The position numbers were made by a program, and so were the translations under genes. From assembly GCA_040954595.2 (NCBI GenBank), contig CM082589.2, positions 2,170,001 through 2,234,000 on the forward strand: a stretch of DNA of 64,000 nt, read 5' to 3'. Every line of letters starts with the position of its first letter. Within the stretch, counting starts at the first letter, position 1. The stretch is from Balanoglossus misakiensis. Lineage: Eukaryota > Hemichordata. Of the stretch, positions 1 through 13,277 are shown one piece after another. The notes under the pieces are model-generated. The model was given only the letters and a program-made list of their open reading frames with translations. It ran no database searches and was not told the origin of the DNA.

Positions 1-3000
1 AAAGCTGCTTCGGTATGCGAATGTTGGGCCAGTCTTGTTAATCCGTAGTCATACAGCGGGTATTCACCAATGTGGTGACATGGCACACCTGTTGTAGGAT
101 TCGGAAAAGAGCTGGAGCTTAGTGTTTATCGCATTGTCATAGATTGCTTGTCCATCTATCTGTCTAAATGACAGGTGTTTTCTTGCTTTGAAACCAATTA
201 GAGAAAAATTAGGAAAAGTAGCACGTCATGAGAATTGGCACTGCAATTAACAACAAAAGTTGTTGATGGTAATTCATACATTCTTACAATACCAGCGACG
301 AATGCTTTATAATAAATAGAGATTACTTCCTCGGCATGGTAACAGCTACGTCAGACGCGGGCAGCATATTCGATATAAACTCATTGGTGATGGTCTTCAT
401 TTTCCAAGCGGATTCAAAATGAATTTAAATTAATCTTTTAATAATAACAAGTTTGAAATTAGGTCTCTAATCATCTCACCGTTTCCTTCATTCCACCCGA
501 TTTTGTCTTACAAAAGAATCACCCCGAGGTAAACACGTACCACATATCGATAATCCATGAAAATTAACTTCAGCGAATACAATATTACAGATGAAACACA
601 TTTTATGCATTTCACAGGATAACACAATAAACGACAGAACACGATTTCGAACACTTGCAAGTTGAGCTGATAATTTCACCACTGTTGGCAAAGCAAATTA
701 CCATGGCGACGAAGTAAAAGAAGGCTAGCCATGGAAAGTTCACCGAGAAGTAATGTGTAGATTAAATTGAGTTAAAGAATAGGAGATTTTGATTTGAAGT
801 TATTCCACATACATGGATTATCTGCGCCAATGCAGGTACAGGAAAGAGGATCAGCAAGACTTTTATTGACATTGCATCGAGAAACATGACCTTTTTGTGC
901 ATTCCAACCACTATTGGCTCTCTGTACTACATCAAAGATAAAATCCACAAATATTTATAATAGTATACATGGACGTGACAACAGGAATCCGAATAGTCTT
1001 TTCAGAATCTTGGCTAATTCATGCACGCGAATAGGAACACGATAATCTGCTGAACAAGGAAATGGAATAAAGATTAGGCTAGCAAAAAAAATCTTGGATC
1101 ATATAATAATCCCAGAAGTGGATGCACATACATGTATTGATTAGTTCGGTGGTTGGAGGTTTGTAGTTGAAGCTAGATAAGTACGCTATGTGAACAAAAT
1201 GAAAAGTTTAAAGGTATTTTCCAGTTGAAGAAATGGAACTGTCTGTGATAAGGAAAACGACTGAGACTGTGAGAAAATTGTGAATGCCCATTCGGTCATT
1301 TATGGCCGAAATTATTTCATCAACAGACAGCAGGGCATGCATGCACAGGTATGCAATGCTGCAGTACTGAATTCTACTGTGACTAAAAGATCAGAATAGA
1401 ACATGCGAAATAATCAAAGCTAGATTTTTGAACGGAGAGCAGGATCCCACTGAAGCGATTTCGAAGAAGGTCCCCTGATTACGACTAACTGTCTACCCTC
1501 TCAAAATACTCACTCTGCCGAATGTAATGTTCAATGTAATCACGAAGTGTGGAGTTTGTATTTAAAAGGTCATCAGCACACTATCTTTTTTCACGGGTTC
1601 ACAGGTTCACAAAATTACTATTATAGACTCAATTGTCAGCGCCAGGCAACTACGCGGAAGTCTAAACGTCGATATAGAGATTTTAGATACAGTCGCCGCT
1701 TGCGTTGGCAATAATAATGTACCAGTTCTCGTTGCCATGGTTTCCACTAACGTCCAACTTTCCGCCTGTTTGCACTAGCCCATGTGACGAAAGATCGCCA
1801 TCGAAGGAGAGTTGGCATTCGCAGTAATGGTTCTGATTCCGAGTCTCACAGGAGGATTAACGATTCAACAACTGGAGTATGTCTGCTACGTGTTGATACA
1901 CTTTTTCTCACTTTGACGCCATGGCGACAACGCACACGCGAATCATATCTATCTCTTCAATAAAAAAGTTTGCTCACACGTCTGGCACACAGAAGGTCAA
2001 ACACGGACATAAATGGCTTTGCATCTGAGGGTCGTGGGAAATCTGGTTATAGAGAGAGTGCTTGACAACTGTTTCAAGTTTCAATTTAATCGTCGAGCCA
2101 ATTGAATCAAAGGTTCTTTTCACACATCTAACGGTGACATACACTCATTCGAATTCGAGGGATGGATTTTTCTTGTTGAGGGATATAAAACTTGTCGTCG
2201 TTCCGTCGCGCGCAGCGGGAAGACGCTACAGTCTAATGTGGGGCAAGCGTATCAAATTCACATAACACACATCGCATATGTATGCAACAACGCGATGGGT
2301 ATATAAGCCAGTAAAAAGTTTGACATTGAATTTCTCGTACTTACGATTCCCTTTACTTGCTGGACTTCTAACGCATACGTGATGTCAGATAAGTCTAACA
2401 ATGTTGCTTGCTCACAGATGGTCGCCGAAAGAGATTCTCTCCTGAATCTAGAGAGCGGATTTGTTTTAAGAACCAACCGTATCGGAATATATTAAATATG
2501 CTAATGAGATCTCGGCGAAGCGAAGAGAGACGGTTCGCTGCAGATCCCAATTCCCAGCCACTTGCCCGCGAGCTCTACTGGGACCGCCCATTTGTGGAAA
2601 TTAAAACGAACATCCACGGATATGCCGAGATGATAGCAGACGTTTCAACCTTGATGTTTGCACAGAGATAAAAGTAGTGGAAGCTAACATTTGCTGTGAA
2701 ATGGGTGTTTTGAAAAAAAAATACAGGAATCAAGGTCTTGAAACGAATCGTTATTGAGTGCTGAATGCGAATTACACGAAAATACACTTTACGAATAACA
2801 AAAACTGACAAGCGCACATTATGACATGTATAAAAGAGTCACTTCACGGAATGGCGATTAGGCATTATTTGCTTCAAATACCGGACATTAAGCAATCTCA
2901 AGGACATGGACAATTGGGGAAAAATTGCGTTAAATTAACATTTTGTTGATCATGATGAAGATTTAATTAGGCAAACCATTGAAAAGTCATGTCGTTGCTG

Positions 3001-5922
3001 GAAAATACTGTACGTTGTGAATAATTGGCTACACACCGCTGGCTTTGCTATATTGATATTTCAATAATTTCTATATCGATGGGGAATTTAGTGGAGCATT
3101 ATACAGCAAAGGGAAACGATTGTTATGTTGTTTAGCTCATGTCTGTTAAAATCAATAGAGACGAACTTTGTGCGTTATCTGGTTTATATATCGCCTTTCC
3201 TTCACCACTCCAGGCGGTCACGTGTCACATCATTCTTAGATGTATTAACTTTTGCAGATGTTTTCTCAGATTAGTCTTTTAATATGACGTCTTGTTACAT
3301 CCACGGTTTCACTATACTTTTGTAGCTCCTTTCATCTTTTGTTTCTCTAACTTGCAGCCATCTGCCTCCCATGGGACCAATTTAAAATGGTTTCTTACTT
3401 CACATACAACTGTGACGAAATTTGCTGCTGTTATTCGATGGCGCAAAGCCTGTGTACAATTGTTATTGTCTCTGCCAAGTCTCTTCAAAACAGCCCCGGC
3501 CAACCCAATCCATTTGCTTGTGTAAACATTTACTTTTTAGCTCCAGCACGGTCACGGCCACTCCACAGCATTTGCTAATGCGTGAAGTGGTCATACTGTA
3601 TCCGGTTCACCCAAAAGCTTATAAATCCTTTGATCGCTGTACAAGGCTAAAATATAGATGTTTTGCTGCGATTTTAAACGTCAGAGTGGCATTTTATGTA
3701 TTTTTAAATATACATACTATCAGATCAAACCATCCAAGGACAGGATAGAGACCCATACGCCGCATGTGTTTACGATTTACCGAACAGAAGCGGAGAACAC
3801 TCGTTATGCTCTCAGATTAGCTTACATCTTATACCACTTATTTTTGTCAAAGTAAGAATTGGAAAGCTAATTGAACACACTTACACTTTATTTGGGTCTG
3901 AATGACTAACAAGCAAAACGTTTTGAATACATATTATTGACCTGTCAGAATCTACAAGACACACTCATTGCGATTAAGTGTTCGAATAAAAAATGTTGTG
4001 CGCCCTCTAGTTTCTTGCCGTGCATTAGAATTACGTTACATCGTTGACTGCAGAAGTCACACGATTTGTCAGACATCACCATGTTTCTGTTTTGGCATGC
4101 GTACATACGCTAAGTGTATAACTTCTGGAAGCATATACCGTACGTGTCGTTACAACTGGTTCTTTCTTTTACATTCACTGCACATCACATGTAATCTGCA
4201 TTTCAACTCTTGAAGAGTCCCACTTTAAAACGAAGTCTGAGTACCTTATATTACATTCAACTTGACGATTGTGTATAAACGGTTAACAGCACTCTAAGTG
4301 CAAAATAAACAAACATTATTAGCCTCAGGGTCGAGAAAGGTGAAAATATTGACACATTTAAAAGCGTAACACACACACACACGAGTTTTGAAGGAAAGTA
4401 AGTCACATGTCAATAGATAATTCCATATGTTACTGCAAGGGACATTTATCAGGTAGAAAATGCACATATCAATATCGACCTAATTCCATTCAGATGGTGC
4501 AACCGTGCATTACTGGCGCTCGCGGATATGTTGGATTGAGTTTCTATGGAACAATGCGAAATTTATTCCGAGTCAATGGCCGCTGTACGCTTGAAATGAT
4601 TTCCAGAGTGGAGAGGTTTCAAAACGTAGAAATTTCAAACTGGGATGTAAACCAAGCATAACGTACGGTTAGTTACATTTATTAGTTTTGTGGGTGAGGT
4701 CAGCGCTACGGGTGTGTAAGATTGATTTTTGCATGAAGAGGCTGGGGGTTTAATTCTAAATCTTCTGGATATGGACGTACATGTACTTGTGCAAATTCAT
4801 CATCTTCTGTACTCTGAACTATCATGGACTCAACACATTCATCAAATACCCACAATTTCAATTTTGGACGGCCTGATATTATTCTTGTCAACTACACGGC
4901 AACACAGATGGAGAGTTTCATTCTATTTCAGGCAGGTTTAAATTCTACAATGACGACAGAAAGATAAAAGCGCCCCCACTCGTCTCGTTTTATTCATGAC
5001 ATCTGTTCCGTTTTTTCATTTCAGAAAATAGCTATATTTGAAACTGATGTATGACTATAATTATCACATAATTTTATCGCTTATTAGGACTCGAAGGATA
5101 AAGTTTTGCTTCGCGCTCATGTGATGCCTCCAGTAGCTGCGTCGATTCGCTTTCTCAAAACATTCCGCTATCGGACGATAAGCTTGTATTAGAGTTAATA
5201 CCGACTGCATCACTTTCATGCAACGAGCAGTCTGCATTCAAATATAGTTCGATAATTTCTGGACTCATAATCATACCGCCATATTCCATGAAAATGCTGA
5301 ATAACCTACCAGATACGCTTAGATTGATAATGTATCACGTACATACATGTAGCAAAATTTATTCAGTCCCAGGAACTTTGTGATACTTCTTCCAAAATGG
5401 AATCTGTTCCTAACATTATCATTTACCTTAAGCTTAAGGCGCAGATTATGCTTTTATATTATGTTTAGAGCAGCAGAAGGCAGAGACACCGTAGGGAAAC
5501 ATGAAACACTGCAGACTAATAAAATTATAAACGTAACCTTTGGTATTTTTCAAACTCATCCCTTGGCAGTATACACCGTCCTTTCCATCAAGGAAAGCTA
5601 GGCTACCTCGCGTAATTGTACCAAATGATACCTATGGAAGACGTCTGAGAGTAACATTTCTAATAACTTGACAACGGGAGGATAATTTGAAGGTTCATAA
5701 AGCTACCAGCTGCACGGTTGCAAAAATAGCCAGTTTCTTGCCATAGAGCAACACAAGATTGTAACAAATAAATGAACACATTATGAATATTTCTGTATAT
5801 TCTGCGGCCGAAACGAGTGGGGTATGTTGGGATATGTGTCTCATATGTCGCAGGACCATACTGGTACTCCAACTACTAAAATATGGTGAAAGCTTGGTAT
5901 TTAACGTTCTTTGAAATGTAAA
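1..5922. other. No gene seen
   Basis: AT-rich sequence with only short chance-like ORFs. A short (AC)n run lies at 4368-4382. Confidence 0.6.
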
Positions 5923-6435
5923 ATGCACAGATATTTTATCACAGCTTTTCATCAAGATGAAAATCGCACAATACCTGAAATATCTTTATTTACGTTCTTT
6001 CAATACGCAAGTCTTCCTTGGTTGGCAGAAACTCAATTTTACAGTTTTCAATTTTATTTCCAATTATCTAACAAGAGCGGGGTGATTGAAGGTTGGAGAT
6101 ATTTTCGATTTTACGAAAAGCAGCCTTTCAATTTATTTTCAACAGATGGTACACTGGCTAGCAGGGTGAATCCGTGGATAGTGTTTCAGCGATCCATATT
6201 GCTCGGATTAAAACATTTAAGGCTTGTCTCAACAATAATTAAAATAGCACAGCGTCAACATATGTACGTACAAATGTACGAGATAAGTGCATTTAAAATG
6301 GATAAATCTGGATGTGACAGCAATATGCAAATTGACTATATGTGTACAGAATATAGCAACATTAGGGAAGCTAGCTATTCATATTTTATACCATACATTG
6401 TCTCCGGTTCTCTTGATTCTGCCATATGCACATGA
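5923..6435 (+). CDS. Long uncharacterised ORF, 170 codons
   Basis: An ATG (MHRYFITAFHQDENRTI...) is followed by 170 sense codons in AT-rich DNA, where a stop is expected about every 15 codons. My estimate is that a run this long would occur by chance in well under one window in ten. The product is rich in Phe, Tyr, Ser and Ile, has no clear signal peptide or domain, and is not recognised. The frame has no upstream promoter-like or CpG-rich sequence, and the AT-rich composition alone can explain the amino acids. It could be an orphan gene, an old transposon fragment or chance. Confidence 0.2.
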   Translation: MHRYFITAFHQDENRTIPEISLFTFFQYASLPWLAETQFYSFQFYFQLSNKSGVIEGWRYFRFYEKQPFNLFSTDGTLASRVNPWIVFQRSILLGLKHLRLVSTIIKIAQRQHMYVQMYEISAFKMDKSGCDSNMQIDYMCTEYSNIREASYSYFIPYIVSGSLDSAICT

Positions 6436-6460
6436 AAATGTTTTAAATGCAATACGTACA

Positions 6461-6520
6461 TGCCTGCCTGTCTGTCTGACTGCCTGTCTGTACGTACATA
6501 CGTACTTACGTACATGTACA
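6461..6520. repeat. Microsatellite: (CTGY)n followed by (TACG/TACA)n
   Basis: TGCCTGCCTGTCTGTCTG passes into TACGTACATACGTACTTACGTACATGTACA. Confidence 0.9.
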
Positions 6521-7209
6521 TATAAGATTACGTCAACTTAGGTGATGATATCAAGTTTTCAATGACTTTTAACTAGAGTTTGTTGGTAAAAAGGACAAGC
6601 CTTTTGATTATTATTAAATGAACGTTTATGGGCACGTCTGTGCTGTGGCATTGTAACAGGTTCTAGTCTGCGTTGACACTGGAAATAGATGATTAAACTT
6701 GTCAAACAACTGATCAAACTACCACATCTGTCCTATACAAGATGAAAATCGATCTTTTTAAATTTTAATACGGCGGTAGTGTCAATATCCATATTATGGC
6801 AATAATATGATTGCTTTCTGAAGAGTCATTCCTCAACTGCGCAGGGGCTCTGAACTGAGACGTTAGATGGCACTAGGCAAATATGAGTATGTGTGACCAT
6901 TGCAACTGTTTTAGTTCAGTGGAACTATGTCTATCATCGTATGGCCGCAGTATAAAACCACTTGGTAACGGAAGGTGATCACTTCAGCATCTGTGTACAG
7001 TAATTTTTAGCACCATACAGGATCTGTCAATTTGACAAAAGTATATTCATGGTACGGAAACAGTTGGTTATGGGCAGTCTTTCCTTTGTGCTTATACACA
7101 AAGTTAAATATCCGCGCTTTACGACATTATCACCCTAAACTACTTTATAGTTATCTGTTTTGCCATAAAGTTTGGTATTACTTTTTTGAAGCGAAACTAA
7201 CATACTCAC

Positions 7210-7460
7210 TCGTACCTGCAAGTTTTTTCCCGGTCTCCTAATCTGGCAACTCAGAAAGTACTTGATGTCTTCCCCTGGTACTGTTGTGATGTGCTCAACA
7301 CCTCGTTTAGTCGTCGACTGCACGGCACTCGAAAAACCGTCCGCTCAACCAGCAGCCACTTCATAGTGATACGCGCTCTGCCGAGTAGACCGCTTGACGA
7401 GCGTACAGAGCGCCAGCCTCGAGTCAGTCGATTCTCTGCCCTCCCAGCCAATCGTATGAA
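7210..7460 (-). other. CpG-rich patch with minus-strand donors, possible first exon
   Basis: This GC- and CpG-richer block stands out from AT-rich flanks. Two overlapping minus-strand donors are present, CTTGCAG|GTACGAG (GT at 7215-7214) and CGA|GTGAGTATG (GT at 7209-7208). An ATG at 7364 opens 37 codons (MKWLLVERTVFRV...) but stops before the donor, so a non-coding leader exon is the better reading. There is no recognised product. Confidence 0.2.
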
Positions 7461-10400
7461 TTGCACTTAAAATTCGAAACGCCCAAAGCAAGACCAATTA
7501 AATACAGCTTTTCAAATGCAGCATGTTTAAGTACACTCTTTTCCAAAGCTGCCCAAAGGCAGGGTTTTGATCGTGTGCGTGTAATAGAATATGACGCTGT
7601 AATCTGAAAAGGGGGTACCTGAGCGTTACTACTTTTCAAATTCAAAAATCACGCAACAACAATATTTTCAATCCAAGTTCATAATAATAATAGCTTTAAT
7701 CAATGTGGTTTTCAAATAAAGCTGACAAGCCAGCTGCAAAACCATTCTTTGGTGAGTTGCAAATGCAATACCACCGACGTTAATCTAAAAGGGTATAACG
7801 TTTCATTGGCATGTTAAGTTACTCTACAAAAAGGGATTAATCAACCAATAAAACTCGATTATTAAGTGCAAAAATAATAACTTCAATGGTAATGAGCTTG
7901 TTGAAGTTTCAAATTTCTCTTTATATTGCAAAATAAATTCTGAGCACCGATTAATGCCAATGCCAAGTTGTATATTAATACATCAAATATTTAACAAATG
8001 AAAGTAGGACTATTAATAGGGTTGTGAGTCATATTTCAGTGAACAAAGTTACTGGTATTGTGATGAATGTATTTTGTTGACAATGATTTGGCATTGCTCT
8101 TAATATTGAACGATTCGTGAACTGACGAAACGTGTACTATATGTAAATAAGGTTACATACGGCAGTTGCCAAAACCAACCGTTCGCACTCATAGAGTTTT
8201 TGGCGCAAGTAACTATAACATTTCTTTGAAAACGCTGTTTGAGAAAGGGATTGTGAAATTGATGAACACCATTTAGCCAGTAAAATATTAATGTCATCTT
8301 TCCATGTTTTATGATGTGATACTAGGCACTAAAAGTAGTTATATTGTTAATATTTCGTCCACTATCACTAAACGACATACCACAACACGCGTAGATATCG
8401 TGACATCCACGACGTAACTATCAGATCTGCGTGTATGTTCAAAAACGACCGGAAACGAGCGGTTAAATATTTATTGAGCGGCATAAAGATCATGCACACA
8501 TGATTTTGTCCGATGTGTCGTTAAATTTTGTTGGGTAAGCCTTTTTTGTTTCATGTTTTGATCCGTTGGTTGGACACACATACCAAGCAGTTCAGTGTAT
8601 TTATATACGGGTTTTTATCGGACACTAAACGAAGGCGAAGAGGCAGGATCAAGTTGGATGAACGGGAAGTAAATCTATAATATTATAATGCCGCCAAGGC
8701 AAGCACCTGTCGCGAGGAACGAGACCTAAGTACCTCGCGCGACACCATATTCTCGTAAAACTTGTTTCAATTAAACTCGGCGACAAACAAACGGAACGAT
8801 TTCAAATTCCGCTGCTGCTAGTTCTTACATCATTCTCAACCCTTCGCGTAGTTTCTCCCGCAAACGTTTACCTATCCATTACAATTTATTGCTCACTATT
8901 CCACATAATAACTACTCAAGCTGTGATCCAATATTTAACTCCAGTCCCGAACTAAAACTACAACCGAGTTAACATCCTGTTTGGCTCCGATTGTTAACTT
9001 TCAATATTATTTGGATGCGAGTTAAAAACAGAATTAAAAAAAAAGTTAAAGTATTATTCATCACGTCACAGTAGCATAGATATACGTCCACCTGCACTAT
9101 GCTTTAAGCATTTTATTTTGAAAGAGACCATATCATATCATGAAAGCCCTCCAGGAAATTACAGTTTGGAAATGTCAACAAGCCTTTTAGTAAGGATTGG
9201 AAACCTATCTCTTCCAAGACGGTGGAGCACATCACGACTCATGGGGGTTACCCGTCAGGCCCAGACGGTGGATTGTAAATGTCATAACACGTTCTTGTGA
9301 CTTCTCCAAACTGTCTCGCAGATTCATGTCCACGCGACAAGCCTGCAGACATGCTCATACCATTATGGGATTTCCATAGGTCCCCCATATATAGAGTTAC
9401 AGTGTGTGTTGCCGGGTGTTAGTTGATGGCGATGATGAAATCTGATGACGCGACGTCTGGAATGGAGAAGACCACCTCAATGCAAACAAGCTTTATCAGA
9501 CGATGGTGTAAGAGATATTGAAAGTAAATACATACCATCTAACCAAGGAGTTCGTGATACTACTGTGTGGATTATCTAACCGAAGTCATAGTTGGCACAT
9601 AGTCTTTAATTTTTAAAGTTATTTAACAGACAACAACTTCTCAAGTTATGGTTTTAGCATATCGCTTGTTCTGAGCCTTTCAATAATTCCCTGTGTTAAC
9701 CGACTTATTTAAAAGGTTTGCTCAGAACATGGCACTACTAGTAATAGATGCTTTTTGCAAATTAAATCTTGGCAGCACAATTAAGAAAGTGGCGTAATGA
9801 GACGGAATCAGTCACAGTGTCTGATGGTGAAGAACTGACATTAAAGTAGTCAAATCTTAATCTCAGTAATGCAGCAACCATTACGCTTGAAATTAGAGTA
9901 ATAAACGCGGCGATATGTTCCATTTCTCCCACGCATACTGAAAGACTGTACAGCATATAACGAAAGGGGTTGTGGACAATTATTGAAGCAAGCACACGAA
10001 AATGAAATCAATGTCGTTTGACCTCAAACCTCTAAATGAAAGTTCAGAATGTCCCCCTTAACAAAAAACTTTTCCATTTGCTATTCCTTCAGTTTACCAT
10101 GACTTAATTATCTACGGCACTATGATGGGACTACGTTGAGTGACAGCTACCTATTAGCACGATGCAAGGAGAAAGGTATTACGAGAACATATCAATGAAG
10201 AGTAGAATTAATCAATAAATGTGCTGTCATTAAGTTTTCCAATAAAACATGGACGCCCCCAGGACAACTTGTCTCGACAAATTAACCTCATCCTGCAATA
10301 TTAATCTTTTCATGCTTTGCAACATTCAGATATAAAAGAAATTCTTTGAATCACCACACCGCGAATATGTGCCTAATGATTTTATTGACAGTCGATTTTT

Positions 10401-12914
10401 ATGGAGTTCACACAGAAATGAATTTCAAATTTTTAGCTTTGAAAATTTACTCTAAAAGAGTCTAAAATGAAAGTATATCTTCCATGCCACTCGGACAAAC
10501 TTTTGTACATGCATCCACGTACTTCTACAGTATGCTTGCCACAGATGCTTGCATCATTTGATACAGAGTAAAGCAGATGGTACTTTTTACAGTTCTTTAT
10601 TTTCCATCTTCACTGGGATTAAGACTGAGACCAGATAATTTGTTCAGAAAATGCCAAGAGGAATCTAACTCCGCCAAGCACTGATAACACAGGTCATGCA
10701 TGCAGTAGATGGGTACAGAGCAGCCTTCGGTCATCTGATGAAAGTGGTATAGCAGAAGCTGTCAACTGCTCGACTCTCGCTCAAGATCATTACACTAATG
10801 GGAGCACCTTAGACCATTTCTTCTATCTTAGTGTCATTTTATCAAGTAAACACCATTAAATCAATGAGCTTTTTGGCACGGGCTGAGTAGACAGCATTGT
10901 CTGGATGTTCACTTCGATGAGGGATCAGAATCGCGAGAGATGTCGAGAAATGACAGTGCGACAGATGAGGCTCATAAAAGGTTAACTAGATTCCTTGACG
11001 AGGCAACGAAAAGAACACCTTTCTGGCAGCCAATGCAGTTATAGGTATTAGTTTAAGTGGTGTTAGCGGTGGTGGGGAACTGATTCACGAAATTTGATTA
11101 AACGAAACTTATATTGCATGTAATTTTTTCTGGTCCAGAATTTCTTTAATGAAGTAATCTTTCATGTATCCCCTTAGAATTGAAAAGCCCCAGTTTCCAG
11201 TGTGCGCTCAGCTGCCAGAAGAACCCTGTGGCAGCAAAAAGCACAACTATTGTCCCCATTGTACAGAGCTCAACTATATAAACATTGGCAGGTTATAAAG
11301 AAGAATTATTTGATAAAAAATAGTGTCTTTCAGTGGCGTCAAGTCCATTAAAAGCAATTAAATGCTCTCTTTGGTAGTTGGTTACTTTGGCAGGTCAAGT
11401 CGAAAAATCAGCATGCATTAGAGAGAGCGAGACACGCAATGCAAGACAAAACGCTAGTTTTTAACTCTGTTTGCTTTAGCTTTTCTTAATATGTCAGCTG
11501 TGATGTTTCCTTTGTTCTGTATCAGTATCTTGTCCTACACCATTGAACCCTAATGAAAAGATTGTAAAGATGCGTAACAACACAACCACTGCCAACGCAC
11601 GTAGACTCGCATACATGTGGATCACAAGAATCGACTATCTCTTATATCGTGCTTCTGCGATTGTTTGTTCTGTTAGTCAAACTGTACGTTTACTCTCTCA
11701 TTTCAAAGCGCAACAGCGAAAGCACTGATTGTGTCTGAGTGAGCTTCAAGTTCACTAAGACTACATCATAAGTTGATTGATGAAAATCGACGTTTTAGGA
11801 CAATGCCATGTCATTACTCTTAAAATCCGAAACAAATGTGGCAACGCGTCGTAAAAGTTCAATTGCAACGAGACATTTTCAAAGCAGATTCAACCAATAT
11901 AAAAGCGGGTCACAAGTTGCAATTATGTTTGAACTGACATATATCGCATTTTAAATTGCTGATTAATACTTAATGGGTATTTTGCACGATCTGGTGATTG
12001 AGTTGCCATCATTTAGTACCGACCACAAATTAACGTTGAATCTTAAATTAAGTGATGTCGGACCTCATTAGGCAAAACACTACAAAATATGCCAGAGTAA
12101 ATTGGAAATTATGACGATTACATCGCGGAAACTTGCATTTGTTTCTGTGCATTGAGGTCGACCCTCGTGCAGGCTATGGTGATAATCAAACAGTGTATTG
12201 TATGCTTCCCTGTGAGAATAAGTGCCCCGGGAGAAATGGCTTGGCCTTTAAGGTTCAAGGTGGCCGACACACAAGTTCTACTGGCATCAAGTACCAATAA
12301 AAACCTAATAGTTGAATGCTCTTTCTTAGACTTAAAGCCGACTTGACCAACTAACTGCTATTTATTCAGCTGAGACCTGATATTAAAACTTTTACGTTTC
12401 TACAGTACAGAGCATTTCTTAAAATGCTCTTAAGGAAATATTTTAAGAATGTGAGAAGAAAGCGCCCGCTGAAAGATCATCTGCAGTAATCAAGTTATAA
12501 CACAGACCATAGAGTAACACGTCACAATTATTTTCAGCAATATGAAAGCCCACATAGGCATTCAGTCCTTTGGGATCAACCGGACCGTGCAGATTTAACG
12601 AGCAGCAATAGTAAGAATTCAATATAATGTATGGTGAGCATGTTTACAGTGTTTCTTGATGGCATATCTGAATGAAGTTACATAGGTAAAGTTTTTAATT
12701 TGGAGATTCATGCTTCCTTAAGTTAACTTTTGATCGCTTTTCTCTTGACGTACATATTTCGATAGAATGCCACCTATCACGATATGTCGCTGCAGAACTA
12801 TTTATGACCAAAGCAATAACATGAACAAACAAGTGTGGGAAGAACGAGCTGAAATATTCTCACGGTTTCTCCACAGAGAGACTAAGAGAGCAACTTAACA
12901 AACGTAGAATCTAT

Positions 12915-13277
12915 ATGTATACATCTTGCAGTATTTGTTACGACACATGCACACTAACACCAATGGGTAACACCGCGAATGCCCCTGCACGACGCACTCA
13001 GTGGTTCGAGTTTCGGGAGTTTGATATCTTTCCCTATGAATGTAGTCTGTTGGGAATATCAACAATCGCAGAGATCTATAATGTTACACTTCAAACTAAT
13101 TCCTTCGCAAGAGCGAGAAACGAGCATGTAGCTGCGAACGAACTAAACGCAACGATTGCTGCCGTACTCGGCTACGCTCAAAGACGTCTGAACCCTGGAT
13201 GGTCTATTGGTGTGAAATGCCCCTACGGGAACTGTGACGTCATTATCATAAAAGCCGCAGCGTTCCTGATTTTGTAA
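12915..13277 (+). CDS. Uncharacterised ORF, 120 codons, low support
   Basis: An ATG-initiated frame with balanced codon use in a locally GC-richer patch reads MYTSCSICYDTCTLTPMGNT... and ends at TAA. It contains a TGACGTCA palindrome (about 13236). There are no splice signals, domain or neighbours that support it. Chance cannot be excluded. Confidence 0.12.
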   Translation: MYTSCSICYDTCTLTPMGNTANAPARRTQWFEFREFDIFPYECSLLGISTIAEIYNVTLQTNSFARARNEHVAANELNATIAAVLGYAQRRLNPGWSIGVKCPYGNCDVIIIKAAAFLIL

